Below are positions 34,732-42,433 of a stretch of 64,000 nt of DNA, piece by piece. Made by a program: the position numbers and the translations under genes. The DNA lies in contig NZ_CP034449.1 of the NCBI RefSeq assembly GCF_003952425.1, positions 3,286,001 through 3,350,000 of the forward strand, in the 5' to 3' direction. Under the pieces are notes generated by a model that did no database searches, was not told the origin of the DNA, and worked only from the letters and a program-made list of their open reading frames with translations. Numbering within the stretch: the stretch's first letter is position 1; each line of letters begins with the position of its first letter. This DNA comes from Mesorhizobium sp. M2A.F.Ca.ET.046.03.2.1. Its GTDB lineage: Bacteria > Pseudomonadota > Alphaproteobacteria > Rhizobiales > Rhizobiaceae.

Positions 34732-35700
34732 CTACTCCGCCGCCATCGCCGCTGCCGGCGGCACCGTGCGGAAATCGAGGTCGCGGCTGACCAGCCGCTC
34801 GACGCCGGCTGAGGCGTCGGCGAGGATCTGTTTGTAGCCGGCTATCGAGCGGGCGAAGATGTTGTAGATGACGACCGCAGGAATGGCCGCCACCAGCCCC
34901 ATGGCGGTCGCAAGCAGCGCCTCGGCGATACCTGGCGCCACGACGGCGAGGTTGGTGGTCTGCGCCTGGGAGATGCCGATGAAGGCGTTCATGATGCCCC
35001 AGACGGTGCCGAACAGGCCGACAAAGGGCGCCGTCGAGCCGATGGTGGCGAGCAGGCCGGTGCCGCGCGACATGAGCCGCGCCGCCGTCGCCTCGATGCG
35101 CGAGAGCCTGGAAGCGACGCGTTCCTTCAGGCCGTCGCCGGAAACGTGGTCGAGCGCGCCGGCCGATAGCGCCCGTTCCTCTTCCGCCGCCCGCACCAGA
35201 AGCGCGCCCGGACCGCCGTTATGGCCGAGTTCGCGGCGGGCCTGCATCAGCGTCGCGGCATTGCCGATCGCATCGGCGGCGCGGCGGGCCCTCAGCTTGC
35301 CGCCTAAAACCTCCAGCGACTTGGCAAGCGCGATCGTCCAGGTAACGAGAGAGGCGAAAGCCAGCCCGACCATGACCGCCTTCACCACGATGTCGGCATT
35401 CATGAACATGCCCCAGGGCGACAGGTCATGCGGCAGCGACAGCGAAGGCTCCTGGCCGGCGACGCCGCTCGCAGCCGGCTGGATGGCCAGATCAGCCGGC
35501 GCGGTGGCGAGCGCCTGCACCGGCGGTGCCTGCGGAGCTGGGGCGGCCGTTGCTCGCGAAGGCGGTTCGGCCGGAGCCTGCACGGCGGGTACCACCGGCG
35601 GCTGTTCCTGCGCCTTGGCGATGCCGGTGGAAAGAGTGAGGGACACGGCCAGCGCCGCGAAAAGACCGTTCCGGGACAAGGCTCGTCCTCGCTTCATCAT
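34732..35700 (-). CDS. exbB: Biopolymer transport protein ExbB
   Basis: 322 residues. A cleavable signal (about 1-30) and a Pro/Ala-rich periplasmic N-terminal extension of about 70 residues, common in alphaproteobacterial ExbB, precede the MotA/TolQ/ExbB core. That core has three helices, with [25 protein letters not shown] and [19 protein letters not shown]. It is the first gene of the exbB-exbD-tonB unit. A candidate iron-responsive operator lies 64-78 bp upstream of the start. Confidence 0.94.
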   Translation of the reverse strand: MMKRGRALSRNGLFAALAVSLTLSTGIAKAQEQPPVVPAVQAPAEPPSRATAAPAPQAPPVQALATAPADLAIQPAASGVAGQEPSLSLPHDLSPWGMFMNADIVVKAVMVGLAFASLVTWTIALAKSLEVLGGKLRARRAADAIGNAATLMQARRELGHNGGPGALLVRAAEEERALSAGALDHVSGDGLKERVASRLSRIEATAARLMSRGTGLLATIGSTAPFVGLFGTVWGIMNAFIGISQAQTTNLAVVAPGIAEALLATAMGLVAAIPAVVIYNIFARSIAGYKQILADASAGVERLVSRDLDFRTVPPAAAMAAE

Positions 35701-35763
35701 CGCTATGCGGTGGCCGCCATTGAGATAGGCACAGGGCGAGCCATGGCAGTTGACTATGAAACA

Positions 35764-35778
35764 TGAATTTCCGAGTCA
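35764..35778 (-). promoter_or_regulatory. Candidate RirA iron-responsive operator (TGA-N9-TCA) upstream of exbB
   Basis: TGAATTTCCGAGTCA matches the published core TGA-N9-TCA of rhizobial iron-responsive operators. It lies within a larger inverted repeat, AGTTGACT (35748-35755) with AGTCAACT (35774-35781). On the minus strand TTGACT-N17-TAGTCA could be the exbB promoter, with the operator overlapping it. Iron regulation of exbB-exbD-tonB is expected. Confidence 0.5.
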
Positions 35779-35902
35779 ACTATAAAGATGGCTGTGCCGA
35801 TCAACAATCTACGATGCGCCGATGCCACCTGGGTACGCTGCGGACTGGACCGCAGGTCGGCTGGCGGGCACGATGCGCAGACAACGACAAAGCAGGTGAC
35901 CG

Positions 35903-36577
35903 ATGATCAAGGCGATACCGTTCGACTTTCCCTATGACGGCAGGCTTGCGCCGCAGCATGCGGCGCTGCTGGTCATCGACCTGCAGGAGGATTTCCTGTC
36001 GCCGACCGGCTATTTCGCCAGGAAAGGCTACGATCCGTCGCCGCTGCGAGCCATCCTGCCGGCGGTCAACCGGCTGATAGCCGCGGCGCGCGCCGCAGGC
36101 ATGACCATCATCCACACAAGGCAAGGCTACCGCGCCGACATGGCCGACATGACGCCTTACGAGAAATGGCGCCGCAAGCGGGCCGGCCTCGACGGCACTG
36201 ATGTCCTGCTGCGCTCGGGCCCGGGCTTCCAGATCGCCGCCGATGTCGACGTGGCGCCGCAGGACGTCATCATCGACAAGACCTGCAACAGCGCCTTCAC
36301 CTATACGGATCTGGAGATGGTGCTGCGCGCGCGGGACATAACGCACCTGCTTTTCACCGGCTGCACGACGGATGTCTGCGTGCACACCACATTGCGCGAG
36401 GCCTGCGACCGCAATTTCCAGTGCCTGACGGTTTCGGACGCCTGCGCCAGCGGCGACCAGTATGCGCACGAAGCGGCGCTGCACATGGTGACGGTCGAGG
36501 ACGGGATCTTCGGCGCGCTGGCGGACTCGGAGGCGGTCATTGTCGCGTTGCGGCAACTCGCGGACGCCGTGCGCTGA
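35903..36577 (+). CDS. Isochorismatase-family cysteine hydrolase
   Basis: 224 residues. The catalytic triad is visible: Asp in LLVIDLQEDFL (about residue 25), Lys in IIDKTCNSAF and Cys in FTGCTTDVCVHTTLREACD, with the usual cis-peptide. The full-length fit resembles amidohydrolase-type members (biuret or ureidoacrylate hydrolases) at least as well as true isochorismatases. No siderophore biosynthesis genes are nearby, so an amide substrate is more likely. It is divergent from exbB. TATAAA at 35781-35786 may be its -10 element. Confidence 0.87.
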   Translation: MIKAIPFDFPYDGRLAPQHAALLVIDLQEDFLSPTGYFARKGYDPSPLRAILPAVNRLIAAARAAGMTIIHTRQGYRADMADMTPYEKWRRKRAGLDGTDVLLRSGPGFQIAADVDVAPQDVIIDKTCNSAFTYTDLEMVLRARDITHLLFTGCTTDVCVHTTLREACDRNFQCLTVSDACASGDQYAHEAALHMVTVEDGIFGALADSEAVIVALRQLADAVR

Positions 36578-36705
36578 AGGTTTCGCGGTCTCATCGAAAA
36601 TTTCTCGCCCCACCGTTCCGTTTGCGGTTCCGCCTTCGTCTTGAGGGTCGTAACAGGTGCGAGAGCCGCGACGGCCTCCGCCCTCAGGACAAACGGAGCC
36701 GAGCC

Positions 36706-37020
36706 ATGTCGAACACACTGACCTTGATCAACGTCTTCACCGCCAAGCCGGGCAAGCAGCAGGAACTCGCCAGGACGCTCGCCGAAGGCACGCGGAACTT
36801 CTTCAGCAAGCAGCCGGGCTCTTTGTCGTCATCCGTGGTCGTCGGCGGCGACGGCAGCAAGGTCGCCAACATCTCGCAATGGCGCTCGGCCGAGGACATC
36901 GCGGCCTTCCGCGCCGATCCCCACTTCGCCGACTACATGAAGAGCATCGTTGAGCTGGCCGCGGGCGAGAGCATAATGGGCCACACGACCTATTCCCATA
37001 CGGGTGGCGTAGAAAACTAG
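36706..37020 (+). CDS. Antibiotic biosynthesis monooxygenase (ABM) domain protein
   Basis: 104 residues forming a dimeric ferredoxin-like ABM fold: TLINVFTAKPGKQQELARTL, GSLSSSVVVGGDGSKVANIS, QWRSAEDIAAFRADPHFADY. Such proteins are cofactor-free monooxygenases or heme-degrading-like small enzymes, or simply small-molecule binders. It is immediately followed (8 bp) by the ECF sigma factor with an AGGAGG site. Start at ATG 36706, preceded by GGAGCCGAGCC. Confidence 0.82.
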   Translation: MSNTLTLINVFTAKPGKQQELARTLAEGTRNFFSKQPGSLSSSVVVGGDGSKVANISQWRSAEDIAAFRADPHFADYMKSIVELAAGESIMGHTTYSHTGGVEN

Positions 37021-37028
37021 GAGGTTGC

Positions 37029-37943
37029 GTGACCGGTTCGCAGGATCAGTCCGTTGCGGCGACCGAGTCCCGGCTCCGCGCCTTCGAGCGCGAGGCCGCT
37101 TCGCTGAGAGCCAGGCTGCACCGCTACGCGTCACGCATGGTCGGATCGGTCATCGATGGCGAGGACATCGTCCAGGAGGCTTTGGCCAAAGGCTTCGTTG
37201 CGATCAGGAATGGCGACATGCCCGATAGGATCGAACCCTGGCTGTTTCGCATCGCGCACAACGCGGCGCTCGATTTCCTGCGCAAGCGCGCCCGCTTGCG
37301 GGGCCGCGAAAGCGAGGTCGAGCTCGACACGATCGCCGACGAGAATTCGGCGCTGGACGCGCGCATCGCCGCCGAGGCGAGCCTGGCCGAGCTGATGCAG
37401 CTGCCGCCGGCGCAACGGTGCGCGGTCGTGCTGAAGGATGTGCTCGGCCACAGCCTGGAAGAGATCGGCGAAATCCTCGAAACATCCGACATGGCGATCA
37501 AGGGCGCGCTGCAGCGCGGGCGCGAAAGCTTGCGCAAGCTGGCGGCCGCGCCGCGCATGGCGCCGCCCCGTCCGGCGCTCGACCGGCAGGACGTGCGCCG
37601 CTTGGGCGACTATGTCGCTGCCTTCAACGCCAGGGATTTCGATACGCTGCGCGGCCTTTTGGCCGAGGACGTCAAGCTGGAGCTGGTCAATCGGCTGCGC
37701 GCGGACGGCAAGGAATATGTCGGCAATTATTTCGGCCGCTATGCCGACGAAACGCATTGGCATTTCGCGACCGGCCTTGTCGAAGGCCGGCCCGCCATCC
37801 TGGTCACCAGCCCGGAGCGTCCGGACGGACCGCCGCGCTACTTCATCCTCATCGATTGGAAGGACGGCCGGATCGCCGGCATCCGCGATTTCCTGTTCGC
37901 GGATTACGTGATGGACGGGCTGGAGTACTCCGGCACGCCGTGA
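37029..37943 (+). CDS. ECF sigma factor with C-terminal SnoaL-like domain
   Basis: 304 residues. Region 2 has VIDGEDIVQEALAKGFVAIR and IEPWLFRIAHNAALDFLRKR. Region 4 has LPPAQRCAVVLKDVLGHSLE and TSDMAIKGALQRGRESLRKL. From about residue 185 an NTF2/SnoaL-like domain follows (LGDYVAAFNARDFDTLRGLLAEDV) with DGRIAGIRDFLFADYVMDGL. Such fused domains usually modulate sigma activity in place of a separate anti-sigma factor, and none is encoded here. GTG 37029 follows AGGAGG. The gene ends one base from the convergent LLM oxidoreductase stop. Confidence 0.9.
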   Translation: MTGSQDQSVAATESRLRAFEREAASLRARLHRYASRMVGSVIDGEDIVQEALAKGFVAIRNGDMPDRIEPWLFRIAHNAALDFLRKRARLRGRESEVELDTIADENSALDARIAAEASLAELMQLPPAQRCAVVLKDVLGHSLEEIGEILETSDMAIKGALQRGRESLRKLAAAPRMAPPRPALDRQDVRRLGDYVAAFNARDFDTLRGLLAEDVKLELVNRLRADGKEYVGNYFGRYADETHWHFATGLVEGRPAILVTSPERPDGPPRYFILIDWKDGRIAGIRDFLFADYVMDGLEYSGTP

Positions 37944-37944
37944 C

Positions 37945-38883
37945 TCAGCCTATACGGTGTTCCGCAAAGCGGGATGAGGCAAACGCACCCGGTTGCGGAA
38001 TTTCCGCCTCGCGGCGCGCCAGCGAATTCGCGAGCAGCGTGATCGTCTCGCGCCCAATGCGGGCGATCTCGCCCGGACGGTCGATGCCGCTGATCATGAA
38101 TTCCTCGATGCCGAGCGCCGCATAGGGCAAAAGCGCCAGGGCAATCCGCGCCGGCGGCCCGGCGATCTCGACCGCCTTGTGATCCGGGGTTCCGCTCCAG
38201 CCGTCCGCGTGGATGCGGACCGGCAGCGCGAAGCGCAACCTGCCGGCGCGGCCATGTTCCGCCGCGGCGCCGCGCGCACGCTCGACCAATTGCCGCACCT
38301 CGTCCGGCGAGCCGGCGGCCAGCTCGAAGACATCGGCATGCTTGCCGGCCACCTTCAGCGCGGTGCCCGATTGGCCGCCGAGCCGGATCACGAGATCGGC
38401 GCCAAGCGGGCCCTTGCGCGGCACGAAGCCGCCCCTGACGCTGTAGAAGGCGCCTTCATGGTCGAAGGGCCTGTCGTTCGACCACAGGCGCTTCAGCAGC
38501 ACCAGATATTCGTCGATGCGCTGCCAAACCACGCTGTGGCCAACCGGTCGCGCCTCGGCATCGCTGTCTTCCAGCGGCTCGCTCAGCATGCGAAGCGACA
38601 GGCGTCCGCCGCCTCTGCGGTCGAGCGCGGCAAGCTGCCTTGCCGCCACCGTCGGCTCGATCACGCCGGCCCAATGCGTCAACACCACCTCCAGCGAACC
38701 GGTGCGGTCGAGCGTCTGCGCGGCGATGTCCATATTGGTGAGCAGGCCGGCCGGATCGTCCACCACCAGCCTGCGGAAACCGGCATCCTCGATCAGCGAC
38801 AGTTTGGTCGCCGTCTCGGCGAAATCATAGAAGAAGCCGCCATTGGCAGCCTTACCGGGAACATGCGTGAACTCGATCGGCAT
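37945..38883 (-). CDS. LLM-class flavin-dependent oxidoreductase (alkanesulfonate monooxygenase-like)
   Basis: 312 residues of the bacterial luciferase-like TIM-barrel family. Visible are the N-terminal FTHVPGKAANGGFFYDFAET, a TGSLEVVLTHWAGVIEPTVAARQLAALDRRGGGRLSLRM-type flavin-site region and the loop RPFDHEGAFYSVRG, as in SsuD-like enzymes. The start at 38883 follows GGAGGAGAT; the longer frame upstream is not needed. It would require a reduced flavin partner, and none is seen nearby. Possible substrates are sulfonates or similar small compounds. Confidence 0.88.
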   Translation of the reverse strand: MPIEFTHVPGKAANGGFFYDFAETATKLSLIEDAGFRRLVVDDPAGLLTNMDIAAQTLDRTGSLEVVLTHWAGVIEPTVAARQLAALDRRGGGRLSLRMLSEPLEDSDAEARPVGHSVVWQRIDEYLVLLKRLWSNDRPFDHEGAFYSVRGGFVPRKGPLGADLVIRLGGQSGTALKVAGKHADVFELAAGSPDEVRQLVERARGAAAEHGRAGRLRFALPVRIHADGWSGTPDHKAVEIAGPPARIALALLPYAALGIEEFMISGIDRPGEIARIGRETITLLANSLARREAEIPQPGAFASSRFAEHRIG

Positions 38884-39041
38884 TGCCATCTCCTCCATCA
38901 CGTCGGCTTGCCCCGCTCCAAAGCCTTTTGAACCAAATCCGAGGACGCAGGCGCGCGACAGCGCCCCGGCGCTCGGCCAGCTTTCCACTCCGGTTACGCA
39001 ACTCAGATTGTTTTGACGGCGGGTCTCGGCCCGCCTTGAAA

Positions 39042-39197
39042 TCAGGGGATCAACCCCAGCACCACCGCGCCGGTGAACACGAATGCAAGCGCGAAGACGA
39101 GATAGGCGAAGGTACCGCCATAGGCGGGCCTCCAGCTCTGGTCGGCGGTCAGCCTTTGGCCCTTGCGGGCGGTCTGAGCGTTCTGGATATAGGACAT
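39042..39197 (-). CDS. Small membrane protein, 51 residues, unknown function
   Basis: A short gene with good coding signs: ATG at 39197 preceded by GGAGGCCGAT, and a stop at 39042. The N-terminal half is basic and hydrophilic (MSYIQNAQTARKGQRLTADQ). The C-terminal half is one membrane helix (FAYLVFALAFVFTGAVVLGL). A GGCGGG/CCCGCC stem-loop lies just past the stop. It is upstream of the LLM gene on the same strand. I recognise no family. Confidence 0.65.
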   Translation of the reverse strand: MSYIQNAQTARKGQRLTADQSWRPAYGGTFAYLVFALAFVFTGAVVLGLIP

Positions 39198-39476
39198 ATC
39201 GGCCTCCGTCTCAGCGCTTAATCTATAAAGCTAGTAGACTTTGTCGATTGCTATTTTTCAAGGATTTTTGGGAGAATGTTCTCAGGGATGGTGCAATCCA
39301 GGGTAATTCGTGCTCCTCCAGAGTGGAAGATCCAGCGAGCAAGCGGAGCATGGGCTGCCCGACAAATGCCTGGAACCACGGACTTTCAGTGGCAAAACGG
39401 CCTCCTTTGAGCGCTTGGCCATTCCCCGCGCGACGCGATAGCATCTAAAACACTCACGGAATCCAGGGAGACAAAA

Positions 39477-40244
39477 ATGGGTGGAAGGCTGGCGGGCAAG
39501 GTCGCCATCGTTTCGGGCGGCGCGACGGGGATGGGCGGGGCGGCTTCCGAGCTGTTCGCCGCCGAAGGCGCCAAGGTGGCGATCGTCGACCGCAATGGCG
39601 AGGCGGCCGGCAAGACCGTGGCGGCGATCCGGGCGCGGGGCCATGTGGCGGAGCATTTCGTGGCCGATGTTTCGGATGAGGCGCAGGTCGAGGCGGCGGT
39701 GAAAGCGGCGACGGATGAGCTCGGTCCGGTCACGGTGCTGTTCAACCATGCCGGCACGATCGTGATAAAGCCCTTCCTGGAGACGACGCTGCAGGAATGG
39801 GACTGGCTGCATGCCGTCAATGTCCGCTCGATGTTCCTGATGACGCGCGCGGTGCTGCCCGGCATGATCGCCGCCGGCGGCGGCTCGATCGTCTGCACTT
39901 CCTCAATCTCGGCGGTGGCGGCGACGCCGAACGAGGTGCTCTACGACACCACAAAAGGCGCCTGCCACATGTTCGCCCGCGCCATCGCGGTGGAGTTCCG
40001 CGACCGCAACATCCGCTGCAACGCCGTCTGCCCCGGCTTCATCCGCACGCCGCATGGTCTGCGCGAGGTGGCGGATCTCGGCAAGCTCGGCGTCGATGTC
40101 TCCGATGCCGCCATGGCCGCGCAACAGGGCCGCATCGGCGAGCCGGAAGAGGTGGCGAAGGCGGCGCTGTTTTTGGCCAGCGACGAGTCCAGCTTCGTCA
40201 ACGGCGCGCATCTGTTTGTCGACAACGCGTTCACGGCGATCTGA
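39477..40244 (+). CDS. SDR family oxidoreductase
   Basis: 255 residues. Cofactor loop [12 protein letters not shown] at 13-24 (the usual TGxxxGxG is SGGATGMGG here), Asp in IVDRNG suggesting NAD(H) preference, NHAG, catalytic Ser in [15 protein letters not shown] (Tyr-x3-Lys) and the C-terminal [20 protein letters not shown] precedes the ATG. It resembles cyclopentanol or 3-ketoacyl-type dehydrogenases in general shape only. It stands alone, convergent with the nucleoside ABC importer. Confidence 0.9.
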   Translation: MGGRLAGKVAIVSGGATGMGGAASELFAAEGAKVAIVDRNGEAAGKTVAAIRARGHVAEHFVADVSDEAQVEAAVKAATDELGPVTVLFNHAGTIVIKPFLETTLQEWDWLHAVNVRSMFLMTRAVLPGMIAAGGGSIVCTSSISAVAATPNEVLYDTTKGACHMFARAIAVEFRDRNIRCNAVCPGFIRTPHGLREVADLGKLGVDVSDAAMAAQQGRIGEPEEVAKAALFLASDESSFVNGAHLFVDNAFTAI

Positions 40245-40249
40245 GGCTT

Positions 40250-40436
40250 TTCCTAGCCCCACGAAAGTGGGGAAAGGTAGCTCGGCGAAGCCGAGACGGA
40301 GAGGGGACGCCCTGCGTGAACCGGCTGAGAATTTGGGGCAAACGCGGCGCCGAAAGAGCAACCGTCGGCGCAGCCCTCTCTCCGGCCGCTTCGCGGCAAC
40401 CTCTCCCCCGCTTTGCGGGGGTGAGGAAATCCGCGC
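40250..40436. repeat. Palindromic intergenic repeat (type III)
   Basis: Begins with the hairpin CCCACGAAAGTGGGG and ends with CCCCGCTTTGCGGGGG. Between them are CTCGGCGAAGCCGAG and GGCCGCTTCGCGGC snap-backs and paired AGAGGGGA / CCTCTCTCC segments. This type differs from copies 1-4 and fills the gap between the convergent SDR and permease genes. Confidence 0.78.
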
Positions 40437-41381
40437 CTACCGCTCTTCCCTTCTGAACGGCTTCAGCAGCGCCGAGGGTGCCACTGCGTTGCGCGACATG
40501 AAGGCCATGGCAACGATGGTGAAGATGAAGGGCAGCATCAGGAAGGCTTCGTAGGGGATGTGGCCGAGACCGCTCGCCTGCATCCTCAATTGCAGCGCGT
40601 CGACGAAGGCGAAGAGCAGCGCAGCCCCTGCCGAGCGCCACGGGTCCCAGCGACCGAACACGACCAGCGCGATCGCCACCCAGCCGCGGCCGGAGACGAC
40701 GCCGAAGGTGAAGGCATTGAATTGCGCCATGGTGAGGAAGGCGCCGGCAAGCCCCATCAGCGCGCCGCCGAGGATCACCGCTTGGAAGCGCGTGGCGATG
40801 ACGCTGACGCCGGCCGAATCCGCCGCGCGTGGGTTTTCGCCGACCATGCGTACCGCGAGCCCCCATGGCGTGCGGTAGAGCACGAAGGCGGCGAGCGGAA
40901 CGGCGATGATCGCCATATAGACCAGCGTGAACTGGTTGAACACGGCAGGGCCGATCACCGGTATGTCCGAGAGCAGCGGGATCGGCGCCAGCTTGAAGCC
41001 GTCGATGCTGGGCGGCACCGATTGCTGGCCGAAGATCAACCGATAGAGGAAATAGGCGAGACCGGATGAGAACAAGGTCACGCCGATGCCGCAGACATGT
41101 TGGCTGAGGCCCAGCGCGACGGTGAACAGCGCGTGCAGGGCGCCCATCAGCGCGCCGACCAGCACGGCCACCAGCACGCCCAGCCACAGGCTGCCGCTGA
41201 GGCTGGCGGCGGTGAAACCGGCCATGGCCGAGAGCAGCATGATGCCTTCGATGCCGAGATTGAGCACGCCGGCGCGTTCGGAAAACATTTCGCCGAGTGT
41301 GGCGAAAGCGAGCGGCGTGGCGATGCGGATGATGGCGGCGAGGAAGCCGACCTGGAAAATCTGCTCGAACACCGCGCTCAT
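40437..41381 (-). CDS. BMP-type (nucleoside) ABC transporter permease 2
   Basis: 314 residues, BPD_transp_2 family, with a MLLSAMAGFTAASLSGSLWLGVL region and GVNxRAADSAGVSV-like loop (GENPRAADSAGVSVIATRFQ), characteristic of the YufQ/NupQ class. Its ATG overlaps the stop of permease 1 by 4 bp (41378-41381). It is the last gene of the four-gene purine-nucleoside-type importer that starts at 45210. Confidence 0.9.
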   Translation of the reverse strand: MSAVFEQIFQVGFLAAIIRIATPLAFATLGEMFSERAGVLNLGIEGIMLLSAMAGFTAASLSGSLWLGVLVAVLVGALMGALHALFTVALGLSQHVCGIGVTLFSSGLAYFLYRLIFGQQSVPPSIDGFKLAPIPLLSDIPVIGPAVFNQFTLVYMAIIAVPLAAFVLYRTPWGLAVRMVGENPRAADSAGVSVIATRFQAVILGGALMGLAGAFLTMAQFNAFTFGVVSGRGWVAIALVVFGRWDPWRSAGAALLFAFVDALQLRMQASGLGHIPYEAFLMLPFIFTIVAMAFMSRNAVAPSALLKPFRREER

Positions 41382-42433
41382 GTCTGCGCTCCCACGCGGC
41401 GGATGCGGTAGGCGGTGAAGAGCAGCGCCACCAGCATGGCAAGCAGCGCCGTGCCCTGGATGACGTCGCTCAGGAAAGCCGGCACGCCGGTCGCGCGCGA
41501 CATCGCCTCGGCGCCGGTCATGACGGCGGCCAGGAAGATCGCCGCCGGCACCACGCCGAGCGGGTTGAGCCTGGCGAGCATGGCGACGACGATGCCGGAA
41601 TAGCCATAGCCCGGCGAGATGTCGCTCATCACCTGGAAATGCACGCCGCCAACCTCGCCGACGCCGGCCAGGCCTGCCAGCGCGCCGGAGAGCAGGGCGG
41701 TCGAGAGCAGCACGCGCTGGACGTTGATGCCGCCATAGCGCGCCGCTTCCGGATTCTCGCCGGTGACGCGGATCCTAAAGCCGAGCGTGGTGCGGGCGAT
41801 CAGGAACCAGCAAAGCGGTGCTGCGATCAGCGCCACGACGACGCCGAGATGCAGCCGCGTGCCTTCGATCAGCACCGGGAAGTTGGCGGAATCCTCGATC
41901 GGTGGCGAGATCGGGTAGCCGGAAAAGGTGTCCTTCCACGGGCCTTCGATCAGCGCCATCAGCGCGTAATAGATGACCGAGTTTAGCAGCAGCGAGCTCA
42001 CCACGTCGTCGACTTTGAATTTGATGCGCAACGTCGCCGGCACCAGCGCCACGAGCGCGCCGGCGGCGGCGCCTACAATCGCCATCAACAGCATGGCGAG
42101 GGTGCCCGGCATCGGGATCGCGCCGACAAAGCAGCTCGCCACCGCGCCGGCGAGCAGCTGCCCCTCGGCGCCGATGTTCCAGAATTTGGCGCGGAAGGCG
42201 ATCGCCACGGCAAGGCCGGTGAAGATCATCGGGGCGGCGCGCACCAGCGTCTCGGTGATGGCGTAGCTGTCGCCGAGCGAGGCCGACAGCATCACGCCAT
42301 AGGCCTCGATCACGCCGGCGCCGGCGATGGCGATCAGGCCACTGCACAGAATGAGCGTCGCGGCGATGGCGATCAGCGGCAGCGCCAGATTGAACCAGGC
42401 GGGTGTCGAGGTGCGGGCTTCGAGGCGAAACAT
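41378..42433 (-). CDS. BMP-type (nucleoside) ABC transporter permease 1
   Basis: 351 residues of the YufP/NupP class, with a multi-helix core, NIGAEGQLLAGAVASCFVGA, and the cytoplasmic loop RVTGENPEAARYGGINVQRVLL. Its start shares one base with the ATPase stop (TGATG), indicating tight translational coupling. Confidence 0.9.
   Translation of the reverse strand: MFRLEARTSTPAWFNLALPLIAIAATLILCSGLIAIAGAGVIEAYGVMLSASLGDSYAITETLVRAAPMIFTGLAVAIAFRAKFWNIGAEGQLLAGAVASCFVGAIPMPGTLAMLLMAIVGAAAGALVALVPATLRIKFKVDDVVSSLLLNSVIYYALMALIEGPWKDTFSGYPISPPIEDSANFPVLIEGTRLHLGVVVALIAAPLCWFLIARTTLGFRIRVTGENPEAARYGGINVQRVLLSTALLSGALAGLAGVGEVGGVHFQVMSDISPGYGYSGIVVAMLARLNPLGVVPAAIFLAAVMTGAEAMSRATGVPAFLSDVIQGTALLAMLVALLFTAYRIRRVGAQT

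Noticed and set aside
39198-39476. Possible insertion-sequence remnant in the AT-richer patch before the SDR gene
   Set aside because: No terminal inverted repeats or transposase fragment could be identified; left unannotated. The 279-bp gap otherwise only contains the promoter regions of the two divergent genes.
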